A stretch of DNA of 64,000 bases from Acidaminococcus timonensis (GTDB lineage: Bacteria; Bacillota; Negativicutes; Acidaminococcales; Acidaminococcaceae), in contig NZ_FNWH01000006.1 in NCBI RefSeq assembly GCF_900106585.1, positions 124,001 to 188,000 on the forward strand. The letters are read 5' to 3'. How positions within the stretch are numbered: position 1 is the stretch's first letter; each line of letters opens with the position of its first letter. Made by a program: the position numbers and the translations under genes. Under the pieces are notes generated by a model, which ran no database searches, was not told the DNA's origin, and saw nothing but the letters and a program-made list of their open reading frames with translations. Below are positions 35,176 to 45,410 of the stretch, piece after piece.

Positions 35176-37987
35176 AGACTACATTGTGATCCAGGGTGCG
35201 CGGCAGCACAACCTGAAAAATATTTCCTTGAAGATCCCCCGGAATAAGCTGGTGGTGATCACCGGCCTTTCGGGCAGCGGCAAATCCTCCCTGGCTTTTG
35301 ATACCATCTATGCAGAGGGCCAGAGACGGTATGTGGAGAGCCTGTCGGCCTATGCCCGGCAGTTCCTGGGCCAGATGGACAAACCGGATGTGGATTACAT
35401 CGGGGGCCTGTCTCCGGCAATTTCCATCGATCAGAAGACTACCAGCCGGAACCCCCGTTCCACGGTGGGGACGGTGACGGAAATCTACGACTACCTGCGG
35501 CTGCTCTTTGCCCGGATCGGGGTGCCCCATTGTCCCAGGTGCGGGAAGGTGATCGAACGCCAGAGCCCCCAGCAGATCGCTGACAAGGTTCTTGAGCTGC
35601 CGGAGGGGACCCGGTTCATGCTCCTGGCCCCGGTGGTGTGGGGCCGCAAGGGTGAGCATAAGAATGTGCTGGAACGGATCCGCCGGGCCGGCTACGTGCG
35701 GGTGAAGGTGGATGACCAGATCCTGAATCTGGACGAGGACATCGAACTGGACAAAAAGAAGAAGCACTCCATCTCCGTGGTGGTGGACCGTCTGGTGGCC
35801 CGGCCCAACCTGGGCAGCCGGCTGACGGACTCTCTGGAGACGGCTCTGAAGCTGGGGGAGGGGACTGTGGCTGTGGAGCAGGTCGGCGGTCCCACCCAGG
35901 TGTACAGTGAAAAATTCGCCTGTGCAGAATGCGGCATCAGCCTGCCGGAAATCGAACCTCGGCTGTTCTCGTTCAATGCCCCCTATGGGGCCTGCCCGGA
36001 CTGCATGGGATTGGGACAGCACATGGAATTCGATCCGGACCTGATCATCCCGGATAAGACTCGTCCTTTCGACCAGGGGGGCATTGCAGCCGTGAGCTCC
36101 AATGTGAAATCCTATTTTCTGCGGCAACTGGACGCGGTACTGAAGAGCCGCGGGTTCACGCTGCAGAATTGCTGGAAGGACCTGCCGAAGAAGTTCCAGA
36201 GGGAGCTGCTGGAGGGCATCCCTGACGAGACGTTCACCTTCACCTACGAGAATATGATGGGAGAGACCAACGAGCACCATACGCCCTTTGAGGGCATCAT
36301 CCCCCTGCTGAAACGGCGGCTGCGGGACGCCATGAGCGAAAGCCAGCGCCTGGACTACGAGTCTTTCATGACCGCCATTGAGTGTTCCACTTGCCATGGG
36401 GCCCGGCTGCGTCCGGAAGTGCTGGGCATCACCGTGGGAGATCAGAATATCCGTCAGGTGTGTGACCTGCCGGTGCGGGAATGCCTGGATTTCTTCAACA
36501 ACCTGCAGCTGTCGGACCGGGATGCGTTCATTGCCAAACAGATCTTGAAGGAGATCCGGGCCCGGCTCAGTTTTTTGAACAATGTGGGGCTGGACTACCT
36601 GACCCTGAACCGGGCGGCGGCCACCCTGTCCGGCGGTGAAGCCCAGAGGATCCGGCTGGCCACCCAGATCGGCTCCGGCCTGGTGGGGGTCCTCTACATC
36701 CTGGATGAACCCAGCATCGGCCTGCACCAGCGGGATAATGACAAGCTGCTGGAAACCTTGAAGAACCTGCGGGATATGGGCAACACTCTGATCGTGGTGG
36801 AACATGATGAGGACACCATGCGGGCTGCGGACCAGATCATCGACATCGGACCCGGCGCCGGCGAAAACGGGGGCTATGTGGTGGCCCAGGGCACAGCGGA
36901 GGAAATCAGCCAGGTGCCTGAATCCATCACAGGCCAGTACCTGAGCGGCGCCAGGAAGATCCCGGTGCCGGAAAAGAGGCGGAAGGGCAATGGCAAGAAG
37001 CTGCTCATCAAAGGGGCCCGCGCCAACAACCTGAAGGACATCGACGTGTCCATCCCTCTGGGGACCCTGACCGTGGTCACCGGGGTCAGCGGCAGCGGCA
37101 AGAGTACCCTGGTGAACGATATCCTGTACAAGGCCCTGGCCAAGAAACTCATGGGGGCCCGGGAGCGTCCGGCCCTTCACGACCGGATCCTGGGGATCCA
37201 GAACATCGATAAGGTCATCAACATCGACCAGAGCCCCATCGGGCGTACGCCCCGGTCCAACCCGGCCACCTATACAGGGACCTTCGATCTGATCCGCACC
37301 CTGTTCAGCACCACCAATGACGCCAAGCTGCGGGGCTACAAACCGGGCCGGTTCAGCTTTAATGTCAAGGGCGGCCGCTGTGAGGCCTGCCGCGGGGACG
37401 GACTGTTGAAAATCGAAATGAACTTCCTGCCCGATGTCTATGTGCCCTGCGAGGTGTGCAAAGGCACCCGCTACAACCGGGAGACCCTGGAAGTGCACTA
37501 TAAGGGCAGGAACATCGCCCAGGTCCTGGATATGACTGTCAGCGAGGCCTGCCAGTTCTTCAGCAACCAGCAGCGGATCCTGCGGAAACTTCAGGTGCTG
37601 GAGGACGTGGGACTGGGCTACATCCGACTGGGCCAGGCAGCCACCACCCTTTCGGGCGGCGAAGCCCAGCGGGTGAAACTGGCTACGGAACTGGCCAAAG
37701 TGAATACGGGACGGACCCTATATATTTTGGACGAACCCACTACGGGGCTCCACATGGCCGATGTGCACAAGCTGCTGGAAGTGCTCCAGCGGCTTGTGGA
37801 TGCAGGCAGCACGGTGGTGGTCATCGAACACAACCTGGACGTGATCAAAAGTGCCGATTACCTGATCGACCTGGGACCGGAGGGGGGCGACCGGGGTGGT
37901 ACGGTGATCGCCACCGGGACTCCGGAGGAAGTGGCCCGGGTGCCGGAATCCTATACAGGTCAGTATGTGAAGAAGGTCCTGTCATGA
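35168..37987 (+). CDS. uvrA: Excinuclease ABC subunit A
   Basis: The damage-recognition ATPase, 939 residues. It has two ABC modules: Walker [10 protein letters not shown] near residue 31 and GVSGSGKST near residue 638, with signatures [12 protein letters not shown] and [12 protein letters not shown]. Zinc-binding cysteines are seen in CPRCGK, in the CAECG/CPDCMG pair, and in the C-terminal zinc finger CEACRGDG and [10 protein letters not shown]. The start lies inside uvrB with an upstream GGAGAGCAG. It overlaps both neighbours, so the three uvr genes are surely one operon. Confidence 0.98.
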   Translation: MNEDYIVIQGARQHNLKNISLKIPRNKLVVITGLSGSGKSSLAFDTIYAEGQRRYVESLSAYARQFLGQMDKPDVDYIGGLSPAISIDQKTTSRNPRSTVGTVTEIYDYLRLLFARIGVPHCPRCGKVIERQSPQQIADKVLELPEGTRFMLLAPVVWGRKGEHKNVLERIRRAGYVRVKVDDQILNLDEDIELDKKKKHSISVVVDRLVARPNLGSRLTDSLETALKLGEGTVAVEQVGGPTQVYSEKFACAECGISLPEIEPRLFSFNAPYGACPDCMGLGQHMEFDPDLIIPDKTRPFDQGGIAAVSSNVKSYFLRQLDAVLKSRGFTLQNCWKDLPKKFQRELLEGIPDETFTFTYENMMGETNEHHTPFEGIIPLLKRRLRDAMSESQRLDYESFMTAIECSTCHGARLRPEVLGITVGDQNIRQVCDLPVRECLDFFNNLQLSDRDAFIAKQILKEIRARLSFLNNVGLDYLTLNRAAATLSGGEAQRIRLATQIGSGLVGVLYILDEPSIGLHQRDNDKLLETLKNLRDMGNTLIVVEHDEDTMRAADQIIDIGPGAGENGGYVVAQGTAEEISQVPESITGQYLSGARKIPVPEKRRKGNGKKLLIKGARANNLKDIDVSIPLGTLTVVTGVSGSGKSTLVNDILYKALAKKLMGARERPALHDRILGIQNIDKVINIDQSPIGRTPRSNPATYTGTFDLIRTLFSTTNDAKLRGYKPGRFSFNVKGGRCEACRGDGLLKIEMNFLPDVYVPCEVCKGTRYNRETLEVHYKGRNIAQVLDMTVSEACQFFSNQQRILRKLQVLEDVGLGYIRLGQAATTLSGGEAQRVKLATELAKVNTGRTLYILDEPTTGLHMADVHKLLEVLQRLVDAGSTVVVIEHNLDVIKSADYLIDLGPEGGDRGGTVIATGTPEEVARVPESYTGQYVKKVLS

Positions 37988-39837
37988 ACGAAGCCATCAA
38001 GGAGACCCTGGCCGTCTTGCCCAATGCGCCGGGGGTCTATATCATGCATGATGCTGAGGGCAAGGTCATCTATGTGGGCAAGGCAGTGATCCTGAAAAAC
38101 CGGGTGCGGAGCTATTTCCGTCCGGCCAGTCAGGTGTCCCCCAAGGTACGGGCCATCAACGCCCATGTGGCTTCCATCGAGACCATTGTCACCGCCAGCG
38201 AGATGGAAGCACTGATCCTGGAGTGCAACCTGATCAAGAAATACCGGCCCCGGTATAACATCGACCTGAAAGATGACAAGACCTATCCATACCTGAAAAT
38301 CACGGTGCAGGAAGCCTATCCCCGGATGGTGCTCACCCGGCGGGTGCTGAAGGACGGGGCCCGATACTACGGCCCCTTTGCGGATGCCGGTGCCCTGCGG
38401 GACACCATGAAGCTGATCCGTACCATGTTTCCCCTGCGGCACTGCCGGAACCTGAACGCCAAACGGCCCTGCCTCCAGTATCATCTCCACCGGTGTCTGG
38501 CTCCCTGCACGGGGAAAGTACCGGTCAGCGAGTACCGGCAACTGGTGGATTCTGTGCTGATGCTGCTGGATGGCAAGGTGAGCCAGCTGGAAAAGGACCT
38601 GAAGGAAAAGATGTATGCGGCTTCAGACCGCATGGAGTTTGAAGCGGCGGCACGGTACCGGGATTCCCTGCTGAACCTGAAAAAACTGGCCGAAAAACAG
38701 AAGGCCACCACGGAAAGCGGTGACCGGGATGTGGTGGGTCTGGCCATGGATGACAGCGGTGTCTGTGTGCAGGTGTTCTTCATCCGGGGCGGCAAGATCC
38801 TGGGACGGGACAGCTTCTTCCTGGACCAGGAAGTGGGGGAACCGGGCAGCGAGATCCTGGCGGATTTCCTGAAACAGTACTACCATGAGAACCATCGGCC
38901 GCCCCGGGAAATCCTGGTGAGCCAGGAGCTGGAAGACAGCGACCGGACGCTGCTCTCCCGGTGGCTGAGCACCTTGAATGAAAAGACGGTGAACCTGCTG
39001 GTACCTCAGCGGGGCCTGAAGCATGATCTGGTGCTCATGGCTGTGAACAATGCCAGAAAGAACCTGGAGGAACGGCTGCGCCGCGGCCATGCCTCCCTGG
39101 AAACGGATCTGGATGCGGCAGAACAGCTGCAGAAGGCCCTGGGGCTTACGACCCCCCTGGAGAGGATGGACTGTTTCGATATCTCCCACAATCAGGGACG
39201 GGAAACGGTGGCCTCCATGGTGGTGTTCCGCAACGGCAGCCCCAGCAAAAAGGATTACCGGCGGTACAAGCTCCGTTCGACGGAAGGGAAGCCGGACGAC
39301 TTCAAATCCATGCAGGAAGTGGTGTATCGTCGCTATAAGGACCTGGAGGATTTGCCCAGTCTGATTGTGATCGACGGCGGCAAGGGACAGCTGAGCTCGG
39401 CCCTGGAGGTGATCCGGGGGCTGGGAATCAGTGAGGTGCCGGTGATCGGCCTGGCCAAGCGGGAGGAAGAAATCTTCAAGGAAGGGGCCCATACCAGCAT
39501 CCTGCTGGATAAGATGTCCCCGGCCCTGCATCTGATCCAGCATATCCGGGATGAGGCCCACCGGTTTGCCATCACCTACCACCGGAAACGGCTGGCCAAA
39601 CGGAACCTGGTATCCGTGCTGGACCATCTGGAAGGCATGGGGCCCAAACGGAGGGCCGCTCTGTGGAAACGGTTCGGCTCCCTGGATGCCATGCGGGCAG
39701 CCGGCATCGACGACCTGGCGGCCGTGGAGGGCATGAACCGGGTGGTGGCAGAACGGGTCCATACCTTTCTTCAGGGAGATCTGCAGAAGAAACAGGAATT
39801 GCTGGTCAATGGAACCGCTGCTCCGGATAAGAAATAA
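37984..39837 (+). CDS. uvrC: Excinuclease ABC subunit C
   Basis: The dual endonuclease of nucleotide excision repair, 617 residues. The N-terminal GIY-YIG nuclease is visible ([19 protein letters not shown]). It is followed by the cysteine-containing [20 protein letters not shown], a UVR motif ([19 protein letters not shown]), the RNase H-like nuclease ([11 protein letters not shown]) and the HhH pair at the end ([18 protein letters not shown]). It starts with ATGA overlap on uvrA. The sequential B-A-C order in one operon is compact. No terminator of note was seen before the rubredoxin promoter. Confidence 0.97.
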   Translation: MNEAIKETLAVLPNAPGVYIMHDAEGKVIYVGKAVILKNRVRSYFRPASQVSPKVRAINAHVASIETIVTASEMEALILECNLIKKYRPRYNIDLKDDKTYPYLKITVQEAYPRMVLTRRVLKDGARYYGPFADAGALRDTMKLIRTMFPLRHCRNLNAKRPCLQYHLHRCLAPCTGKVPVSEYRQLVDSVLMLLDGKVSQLEKDLKEKMYAASDRMEFEAAARYRDSLLNLKKLAEKQKATTESGDRDVVGLAMDDSGVCVQVFFIRGGKILGRDSFFLDQEVGEPGSEILADFLKQYYHENHRPPREILVSQELEDSDRTLLSRWLSTLNEKTVNLLVPQRGLKHDLVLMAVNNARKNLEERLRRGHASLETDLDAAEQLQKALGLTTPLERMDCFDISHNQGRETVASMVVFRNGSPSKKDYRRYKLRSTEGKPDDFKSMQEVVYRRYKDLEDLPSLIVIDGGKGQLSSALEVIRGLGISEVPVIGLAKREEEIFKEGAHTSILLDKMSPALHLIQHIRDEAHRFAITYHRKRLAKRNLVSVLDHLEGMGPKRRAALWKRFGSLDAMRAAGIDDLAAVEGMNRVVAERVHTFLQGDLQKKQELLVNGTAAPDKK

Positions 39838-39884
39838 TGAATATTCCTATTCAATAACTTTTACTAAAAAGTCAGGAAAACCTA

Positions 39885-39913
39885 TTGCACTCCGCAGATG
39901 ACTCTGGTATAAT
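39885..39913 (+). promoter_or_regulatory. Promoter of the rubredoxin gene
   Basis: TTGCAC (39885-39890) and a perfect TATAAT (39908-39913) are spaced by 17 bases, 40 bases before the start codon. Confidence 0.8.
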
Positions 39914-39953
39914 CCTAACCAAAAGAACAAATACCTTGAGGGGGGAAAAGATA

Positions 39954-40115
39954 ATGAAAAAATACGTTTGCGAAGTTTGCGGTTATGTGTACGATGAAGC
40001 TGCTGGTGATCCGGAACACAACATTGCTCCTGGCACCAAATTCGAAGATCTGCCGGAAGACTGGGTTTGCCCCATCTGCGGTGTAGGCAAGGATCAATTC
40101 TCTGAAGAAGCGTAA
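39954..40115 (+). CDS. Rubredoxin
   Basis: A 53-residue electron carrier with one Fe(SCys)4 centre. Both CXXCG pairs are intact: CEVCGYVYD (residues 5-13) and [11 protein letters not shown] (residues 38-48). The aromatic core ([18 protein letters not shown]) is standard. Rubredoxins commonly feed oxygen or peroxide reductases in anaerobes. No partner oxidoreductase lies nearby. GAGGGGGG precedes ATG 39954. It has its own strong promoter and a terminator, so expression is probably high and independent of uvrC. Confidence 0.97.
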   Translation: MKKYVCEVCGYVYDEAAGDPEHNIAPGTKFEDLPEDWVCPICGVGKDQFSEEA

Positions 40116-40127
40116 TAGTGCCGGAAG

Positions 40128-40159
40128 GAGCTGTCGCACGAAAGCGGCAGCTCTTTTTT
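40128..40159 (+). terminator. Terminator after rubredoxin
   Basis: A 10-bp stem GAGCTGTCGC with GCGGCAGCTC, an ACGAAA loop, and six Ts. Confidence 0.9.
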
Positions 40160-40180
40160 GTTGAGAGAAGGAGGAATTCC

Positions 40181-40993
40181 ATGAGCATCAAATGCATCGC
40201 CCTGGATCTGGACGATACCCTGCTGGACAAAAATAAGGACATCGCTCCGGAGGATGCGGAAGCGGTAAAAAAAGCCATTGCTGCCGGGTACTATGTGACA
40301 TTGGCCACCGGTCGGATGTACCGGTCAGCCCTGCCCTATGCCAAAGAGCTGGGCATGACCCATCCTCTGGTGGTCTATAATGGGGCCTGGCTGAAAGATC
40401 CCCTGAGCGGAGAGGTCCTGGGGGCCTGGCCGCTGCCACTGGAAGTGGCCCAGCCTCTATTGGATGATTGCCTGAGCCGGGGTATCTACATCCAGGCCTA
40501 TGTGGACGATACATTATGGACGGAAAGAGACTGTGAGGAAGTCAGGTTCTACTCCCGGTTCTCCCGGGTACCTTATGAGGTGAAGGGGGATGCCATCCAT
40601 CATCTGCCCCAGGCACCCCACAAACTGCTGGTCATCTCGAAACAGGTGAAGGAACTGCGGGCAGAACTGGAACAGAAGTATGCCGGCCGGATCAAGATCG
40701 TCAGCTCTTCCAAAGGGTTCCTGGAAATCACGGCACCGGGCACCAACAAGTGGCATGCCCTGCAGGTGCTGGCCGGGAGAGAAGGATTTACGGACGAGGA
40801 AATCATGTGTGTGGGGGATTCGGACAATGATCTGGACATGATTACCCACGCCGGTCTGGGCGTGGCCATGGGAAACGCCAGAGACAGTGTCTGCCGGGCA
40901 GCCCGGGTGGTGACGGCTCCCAACGAACGCCACGGGGTGGCCGTCATCCTGAACAGCATCCTGACCCGGCAGGTACAGGTCCCCGTAGAATAA
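40181..40993 (+). CDS. HAD superfamily phosphatase, Cof subfamily (IIB)
   Basis: A cytoplasmic sugar-phosphate or nucleotide phosphatase of 270 residues. Motif I is ALDLDDTLLDKN with the nucleophilic aspartate near residue 8. Motif II lies around LATGRMY. The C-terminal motif GDSDNDLDMITHAGLGVAMGN is typical and split here by composition only. A large C2-type cap domain (residues 85-190) places it in the Cof group. AGAAGGAGGAATTCC precedes ATG 40181. Substrate cannot be deduced. Confidence 0.9.
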   Translation: MSIKCIALDLDDTLLDKNKDIAPEDAEAVKKAIAAGYYVTLATGRMYRSALPYAKELGMTHPLVVYNGAWLKDPLSGEVLGAWPLPLEVAQPLLDDCLSRGIYIQAYVDDTLWTERDCEEVRFYSRFSRVPYEVKGDAIHHLPQAPHKLLVISKQVKELRAELEQKYAGRIKIVSSSKGFLEITAPGTNKWHALQVLAGREGFTDEEIMCVGDSDNDLDMITHAGLGVAMGNARDSVCRAARVVTAPNERHGVAVILNSILTRQVQVPVE

Positions 40994-40996
40994 AAC

Positions 40997-41026
40997 TTTA
41001 CATACAGTTTTTTATCATTGTATAAT
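40997..41026 (+). promoter_or_regulatory. Promoter of rapZ-yvcK-whiA
   Basis: TTTACA (40997-41002) and a perfect TATAAT (41021-41026), spacing 18 bases, lie just after the HAD gene and 35 bases before rapZ. Confidence 0.75.
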
Positions 41027-41060
41027 ATTTTGTATCAATCTTTTGATTTCAGGGGGTGGA

Positions 41061-41927
41061 ATGCCAATGACGAGAACCTTACTCATCACAGGAATGTCCG
41101 GCGCGGGGAAGACGCAGGTAATGCGTACGCTGGAAGATCTGGGTTATTTTTGCGTGGACAATCTTCCCCCGACCTTTATCCCGAAATTCATCGAGTTGTG
41201 TCTCACCACCAAGAATCAGAACGCACAGCTGGCGTTGGTGGTGGATATCCGGGGCGGGAAATTCTTCAAGGATTTCAGCAAGGTGCTGGATCAACTGACC
41301 AAGGGCGGCATCCATTATGAACTGGTCTTTCTGGATGCGGACGATGCAACATTGGTGCGGCGGTATAAGGAGACCCGGAGACGGCATCCACTGGCCGGGG
41401 AGAACGGCCTCAGCGCTGATATCGCCAGAGAACGGGATATCCTGAGCCAGGTACGGCAGCGGGCCACCACCATCATCGATACCTCCCGTACCACCACCAA
41501 GCAGTTGCGCAGCAAAATCATCCAGCTGTTCGGCAAGGGAGGAGAACTGCCTCCCATGAACATCGTGGTCCAGTCCTTCGGGTTCAAATATGGTATCCCC
41601 CTGGATTGCGACATGGTTTTTGACGTCCGGTTCCTCCCCAATCCGTTCTATATCCCGGAATTGAAGAACCTGTGCGGCAATGACCAGCCGGTCATGGACT
41701 ACATCCAGGAAAAACCCGTGACGGAAGAATTCGAAAAACGGCTGTTTGCGCTGATCCAGTTCCTGCTGCCCCAATACGTACAGGAAGGAAAGAGCCAGCT
41801 GATGATCGGTGTGGGCTGTACCGGCGGACGGCACCGGAGCGTATTCATTGCCAACCAGCTGGGGAAATTCATCGAATCCTGCGGGTACGGTTCGCAGGTC
41901 ATCCATCGAGATTTGATCAAGAAATAG
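41061..41927 (+). CDS. rapZ: RapZ family nucleotide-binding protein
   Basis: A 288-residue P-loop protein (family YvcJ/RapZ). In enterobacteria RapZ is an RNase E adapter controlling GlcN6P synthase. In Firmicutes the role is less clear, though a link to competence and cell-wall metabolism is known. Walker A GMSGAGKTQ is near residue 12. The C-terminal domain carries GVGCTGGRHRSVFIANQL near residue 255. CAGGGGG precedes ATG 41061. A second ATG two codons later is possible. It opens the conserved rapZ-yvcK-whiA cluster. Confidence 0.93.
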   Translation: MPMTRTLLITGMSGAGKTQVMRTLEDLGYFCVDNLPPTFIPKFIELCLTTKNQNAQLALVVDIRGGKFFKDFSKVLDQLTKGGIHYELVFLDADDATLVRRYKETRRRHPLAGENGLSADIARERDILSQVRQRATTIIDTSRTTTKQLRSKIIQLFGKGGELPPMNIVVQSFGFKYGIPLDCDMVFDVRFLPNPFYIPELKNLCGNDQPVMDYIQEKPVTEEFEKRLFALIQFLLPQYVQEGKSQLMIGVGCTGGRHRSVFIANQLGKFIESCGYGSQVIHRDLIKK

Positions 41928-41937
41928 GTGAACGCAT

Positions 41938-43311
41938 ATGAAATGGATAAAGTGGTTATACCCGGGGCTGAACCTGAAGCGCTGGTTGTTTCTTTTTGCG
42001 CTGGGAACGGTGCTGGCTTGCGTGGGGGTCACTTTAATCTTTAACTACCAGTTCGTGGGTCTTCTGGAAACGCTGGTCCTGAATTTCATCAATTATTTCG
42101 GAGGAGAATACTACCGGTCCACCATTACGGCGCTGGGGGCTTTCAGTGTGTTCGTGGGTCTGGTGTGCATGGCACTTGGGTCCGCCCATGTGATCAAGAC
42201 GGTGATCAACGCTGTGATGCCCGGGGAAAAGGAATCTCTGCGGGAACTGATCTTCACCCAGCAGAAGCTGGATAAAGGGCCCAGCGTGGTGGTCATCGGC
42301 GGTGGTACCGGTCTTTCCGTGCTGCTTCGGGGCATCAAGCTGATCACCAACAACTGTACGGCTGTGGTGACCACCGCCGATGACGGGGGCTCTTCCGGCC
42401 GGCTGCGGAAAGAACTGGGCATCCTGCCCCCCGGGGATATGCGGAACTGTCTGGTGGCCCTGTCCGATACGGAACCCCTGATGGAAAAAGTGATGCAGTA
42501 CCGGTTCAAGAGCAGCGCCCTCAGCGGCCATAATCTGGGCAATCTGTTCATTGCGGCTATGAGCGATGTGGAAGGTGGCGATATGGAAAAAGGCATTGCT
42601 GCCACCTGTGAAATCCTGAAAGTGCGGGGCCATGTGTGGCCCAACACCACGGACAATATCCAGCTGAAGGCACTGATGGACGATGGCAGTACGGTCGTCG
42701 GGGAAAGCTCCATCACGGCTTCCCCTCATAAAATCGTGAAGCTGATGACGGAACCGGAAAACCCAAGGGCTTCCCAACGGGCGGTGGATGCCATCCTGAA
42801 GGCGGATGCCATCATCCTGGGGCCGGGCAGCTTGTACACCAGTGTGCTGGCCAGCCTGATCGTGCCCGGGATCCGGGATGCTGTGATCAAGTCCAAAGCG
42901 GTGAAGATTTATGTGTGCAACGTGATGACCCAGCCCGGGGAAACCGATGGGTATGGAGCCTACGAGCATGTACAGGCCATCATCCGGCATATGGGGTGTC
43001 AGTGCCTGGATTATGTAATCGTCAACGAACAGAAAGCGGCGCCGGACACCCTGGCCAAATACGAAAAAGAAGGAGCCATGCCGGTGACACCGGATGTGGA
43101 GAAAATCGAGAAGCTGGGCATCGATTGTGTGCCTGCCAAGCTGCTGAATGACAGCGACCTGGTGCGGCACAATCCCCTGAAGCTGGCCAAGGCCATCATC
43201 GCCCTGATCTACCGTCTGAAACTGTTCGGCAAGGGAATCCGGTTCTTTGACTATTTCTTTGCCCGGCAGACCATGCAGGAACTGCGGAAGCATGCCCATA
43301 AGGAGGGTTGA
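41938..43311 (+). CDS. yvcK: YvcK/CofD-like protein with N-terminal membrane segments
   Basis: A 457-residue protein of the gluconeogenesis factor (YvcK) group, required in Firmicutes for growth on gluconeogenic carbon and for cell shape. The CofD-like domain begins near residue 117 with VVVIGGGTGLSVLLRGIK, followed by TTADDGGSSGRLRKELG, GDMRNCLVALSD and LGPGSLYTSVLASL. Unlike the ~320-residue B. subtilis protein, about 115 extra N-terminal residues hold two membrane helices (WLFLFALGTVLACVGVTLI and ALGAFSVFVGLVCMALGSA). That anchors it to the membrane. It starts 10 bases after rapZ. Confidence 0.9.
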   Translation: MKWIKWLYPGLNLKRWLFLFALGTVLACVGVTLIFNYQFVGLLETLVLNFINYFGGEYYRSTITALGAFSVFVGLVCMALGSAHVIKTVINAVMPGEKESLRELIFTQQKLDKGPSVVVIGGGTGLSVLLRGIKLITNNCTAVVTTADDGGSSGRLRKELGILPPGDMRNCLVALSDTEPLMEKVMQYRFKSSALSGHNLGNLFIAAMSDVEGGDMEKGIAATCEILKVRGHVWPNTTDNIQLKALMDDGSTVVGESSITASPHKIVKLMTEPENPRASQRAVDAILKADAIILGPGSLYTSVLASLIVPGIRDAVIKSKAVKIYVCNVMTQPGETDGYGAYEHVQAIIRHMGCQCLDYVIVNEQKAAPDTLAKYEKEGAMPVTPDVEKIEKLGIDCVPAKLLNDSDLVRHNPLKLAKAIIALIYRLKLFGKGIRFFDYFFARQTMQELRKHAHKEG

Positions 43312-43313
43312 CC

Positions 43314-44243
43314 ATGTCATTTTCCCATGATGTGAAAAATGAGGTGGCCCGGCTGGAGGGAGAAGATCATGGCTGCGAACAGGCTGAACTGTTCGGCCTG
43401 CTGCGGATCAGCGGATCCGTCTCTCTCAGCGGCCGCAAGGTGGGCATCCACTTCACCACAGAAAATGCAGCCCTGGCTCGGCGGGTGCTGCGGCTTTTGA
43501 AAAATAACTTTCCGGTACAGACGGAGGTGATTGTCACCCGGAGCCGTCGGTTGAAGAAGAACAACCGGTACCAGGTCCACGTGATCCCTTCGGACGAAGC
43601 CCGGACCGCTCTCAGCCGGCTCCGCCTGCTGACTCCGTTGGACGAGGCCGGCCGGGTCCTGCTGCGGAAAGAAGGGGAGAAACGGTCTTTCCTGCGGGGA
43701 GTCTTCCTGGCAGGGGGATCTGTGAATAAGCCTATCAGCGATTATCATCTGGAGCTGATCTGTGACAGCATGGACATGGGCCAGTTCATCCAGAAAATCA
43801 TGAAGGGCTTCAGCCTTCCGGCCCGGATCGTGGATCGTAAGAATTCGTATATCGTATATCTGAAAGAAGGCAATGCCATTGCCTCGTTCCTGTCGCTGAT
43901 CGGAGCCCAGCATTCGTATCTGGAGTTCGAAAATGTGCGGGTATTGAAGGATATGCGCAACCAGGTGAACCGGCAGGTGAACTGTGAAACCGCCAATTTG
44001 AACAAGGTGGTGAAGGCGGCGGTGCGGACCCTGCGAGCCATCCGCGTCATCGAAGATACGGTGGGGCTTAGCACCCTGCCGGAGGCGTTGCAGGAGGCGG
44101 CCCGTCTCCGGCGGGAGCACCAGGATCTTTCGGTGGGGGAACTGGCTGCTTTGACGGAAGACAATGTGGGCAAATCCGGTTTTAACCACCGGCTGAAAAA
44201 ATTGGAACAGATAGCAGAGAAATTGAAGGATGGGGAGCAATGA
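43314..44243 (+). CDS. whiA: DNA-binding protein WhiA
   Basis: A 309-residue regulator with an N-terminal LAGLIDADG-like homing endonuclease fold and a C-terminal helix-turn-helix. Seen here are SFSHDVKNEVARLE at the start, LRGVFLAGGSVNKP (the LAGLIDADG-like segment near residue 125), YLKEGNAIASFLSLIGA, and a C-terminal HTH (SVGELAALTEDNVGKSG). WhiA affects chromosome segregation and cell division in Firmicutes. ATG 43314 is chosen for its AAGGAGG. The in-frame TTG two codons earlier is the overlap artefact. Synteny with rapZ and yvcK is the standard arrangement. Confidence 0.94.
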   Translation: MSFSHDVKNEVARLEGEDHGCEQAELFGLLRISGSVSLSGRKVGIHFTTENAALARRVLRLLKNNFPVQTEVIVTRSRRLKKNNRYQVHVIPSDEARTALSRLRLLTPLDEAGRVLLRKEGEKRSFLRGVFLAGGSVNKPISDYHLELICDSMDMGQFIQKIMKGFSLPARIVDRKNSYIVYLKEGNAIASFLSLIGAQHSYLEFENVRVLKDMRNQVNRQVNCETANLNKVVKAAVRTLRAIRVIEDTVGLSTLPEALQEAARLRREHQDLSVGELAALTEDNVGKSGFNHRLKKLEQIAEKLKDGEQ

Positions 44244-45094
44244 AAAAACTGATCATCGTGTTGGCAATTCTGGCAGTGCTGTGTGGAATCGGATATGGCG
44301 GGTATGAATATGTAAAAGCGGACTTTCCTCGCTTCTGTGAAGAATCGGTCCCGATCTTCGCCTATCATCGGGTGGAACCGGGCCATGATGACCCCTATAC
44401 CATGCCGCCGGAAGCATTTGAAGAACAGATGAAATATCTGAAAGATGAAGGCTGGAAGACCATTACCCTGGCAGACTATGTAAAGGGCCGCAAGGAAGGG
44501 AAGAAATTCCATAAGACCTGCGTCCTGATCTTCGATGACGGGTACCTGGACAACCTGACCTATGCAGCTCCCATCCTGAAGAAATATGGCTTTGTGGGCA
44601 ATATGTACATGGCTGTGAAATATGAAGGCTGGCCCGGGTATCTGGACTGGAACCAGGAACATGAACTTCTGAAGTATGGTTGGGCCCTGGGCTCCCATAC
44701 TTTCAACCACAAACCGTTGGAAAGCCTGACGCCGGAGCAGGTGGATTACGAACTGACCACCTCCATGCAGCACATGAGGGGAATCTACAATCCGCCGGAA
44801 GGGCTGACCTTCTCCTACCCCAATGGTTCTGCCAGCGAGGCCATTGCTGCCCAGGTGGCGAAAGCCGGTTACATCGCCGGAGTGGACGGCCGGGTAGGGG
44901 TGAATACCGACAAGACCCCGCTCATGCGGCTGCGCCGGGTGAATGTATTCCAGAACAAACCGGAAAATCTGGGCTGCTTCCAGTATGATCTGAAACGGGC
45001 CCAGATCCAGGGCTATATTGATCAGACCGGAATCGATTCCAACTGGATCATCACGAATTATTACAAGCTGCGGGCCAAACTGCACCTGAACTGA
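44240..45094 (+). CDS. Polysaccharide deacetylase (NodB homology domain)
   Basis: An exported or membrane-anchored carbohydrate esterase family 4-like protein of 284 residues. The N-terminal segment LIIVLAILAVLCGIGYGGY is a signal anchor. The NodB motifs are FAYHRV, the metal and catalytic FDDGYLDN (near residue 96) and GSHTFNHKPL with the two metal histidines (near residue 155). Likely substrates are peptidoglycan or a surface glycan. It overlaps whiA by 4 bases (ATGA), so it is the last gene of the rapZ operon. Confidence 0.88.
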   Translation: MKKLIIVLAILAVLCGIGYGGYEYVKADFPRFCEESVPIFAYHRVEPGHDDPYTMPPEAFEEQMKYLKDEGWKTITLADYVKGRKEGKKFHKTCVLIFDDGYLDNLTYAAPILKKYGFVGNMYMAVKYEGWPGYLDWNQEHELLKYGWALGSHTFNHKPLESLTPEQVDYELTTSMQHMRGIYNPPEGLTFSYPNGSASEAIAAQVAKAGYIAGVDGRVGVNTDKTPLMRLRRVNVFQNKPENLGCFQYDLKRAQIQGYIDQTGIDSNWIITNYYKLRAKLHLN

Positions 45095-45126
45095 AGGCAC
45101 AGAAAAAGAATATCCGGGAGAAAGAC

Positions 45127-45155
45127 TTGCGTTCTGGGCCAAAAACATATAAAAT
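45127..45155 (+). promoter_or_regulatory. Putative promoter of scfA
   Basis: TTGCGT (45127-45132) and TAAAAT (45150-45155) are 17 bases apart, about 30 bases before the start codon. Confidence 0.5.
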
Positions 45156-45185
45156 GAATTATACACTTGAGATAGGGAGGAAACG

Positions 45186-45332
45186 ATGATGGCTAAGAGA
45201 ATCAAAACTGTGAATAAAGAAATGCTGAAGAAAACTCTGAGAACCGGCGGCTGCGGCGAATGCCCGGCATCCTGCCAATCTGCCTGCAAAACTTCCTGCA
45301 CGGTAGGCAACCAGGTTTGCGAAAAAGCATAA
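45186..45332 (+). CDS. scfA: SCIFF ribosomal peptide precursor (six cysteines in forty-five residues)
   Basis: A 48-residue precursor whose C-terminal half carries six cysteines (CGECPASCQSACKTSC, then VCEKA). SCIFF peptides are converted by their partner radical SAM enzyme into sactionine/ranthipeptide-type thioether products. The family is nearly universal in Clostridia and related anaerobes, and a quorum-like or regulatory role has been proposed. AGGGAGG lies upstream of two adjacent ATGs (45186, 45189); either may be used. The maturase gene follows after a hairpin. No exporter or peptidase is adjacent. Confidence 0.93.
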   Translation: MMAKRIKTVNKEMLKKTLRTGGCGECPASCQSACKTSCTVGNQVCEKA

Positions 45333-45350
45333 TTTCGGTTATGCAATGGA

Positions 45351-45380
45351 GGCTCCCTGCATGAGCGGGGAGCCATTTTC
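45351..45380 (+). terminator. Hairpin between scfA and scfB, possible attenuator
   Basis: GGCTCCC (45351-45357) pairs with GGGAGCC (45368-45374) and is followed by CATTTTCTT. A partial terminator here would give more peptide mRNA than maturase mRNA. Confidence 0.55.
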
Positions 45381-45410
45381 TTGTAACTTGTAACAGAAGG
45401 GCGGATAATT

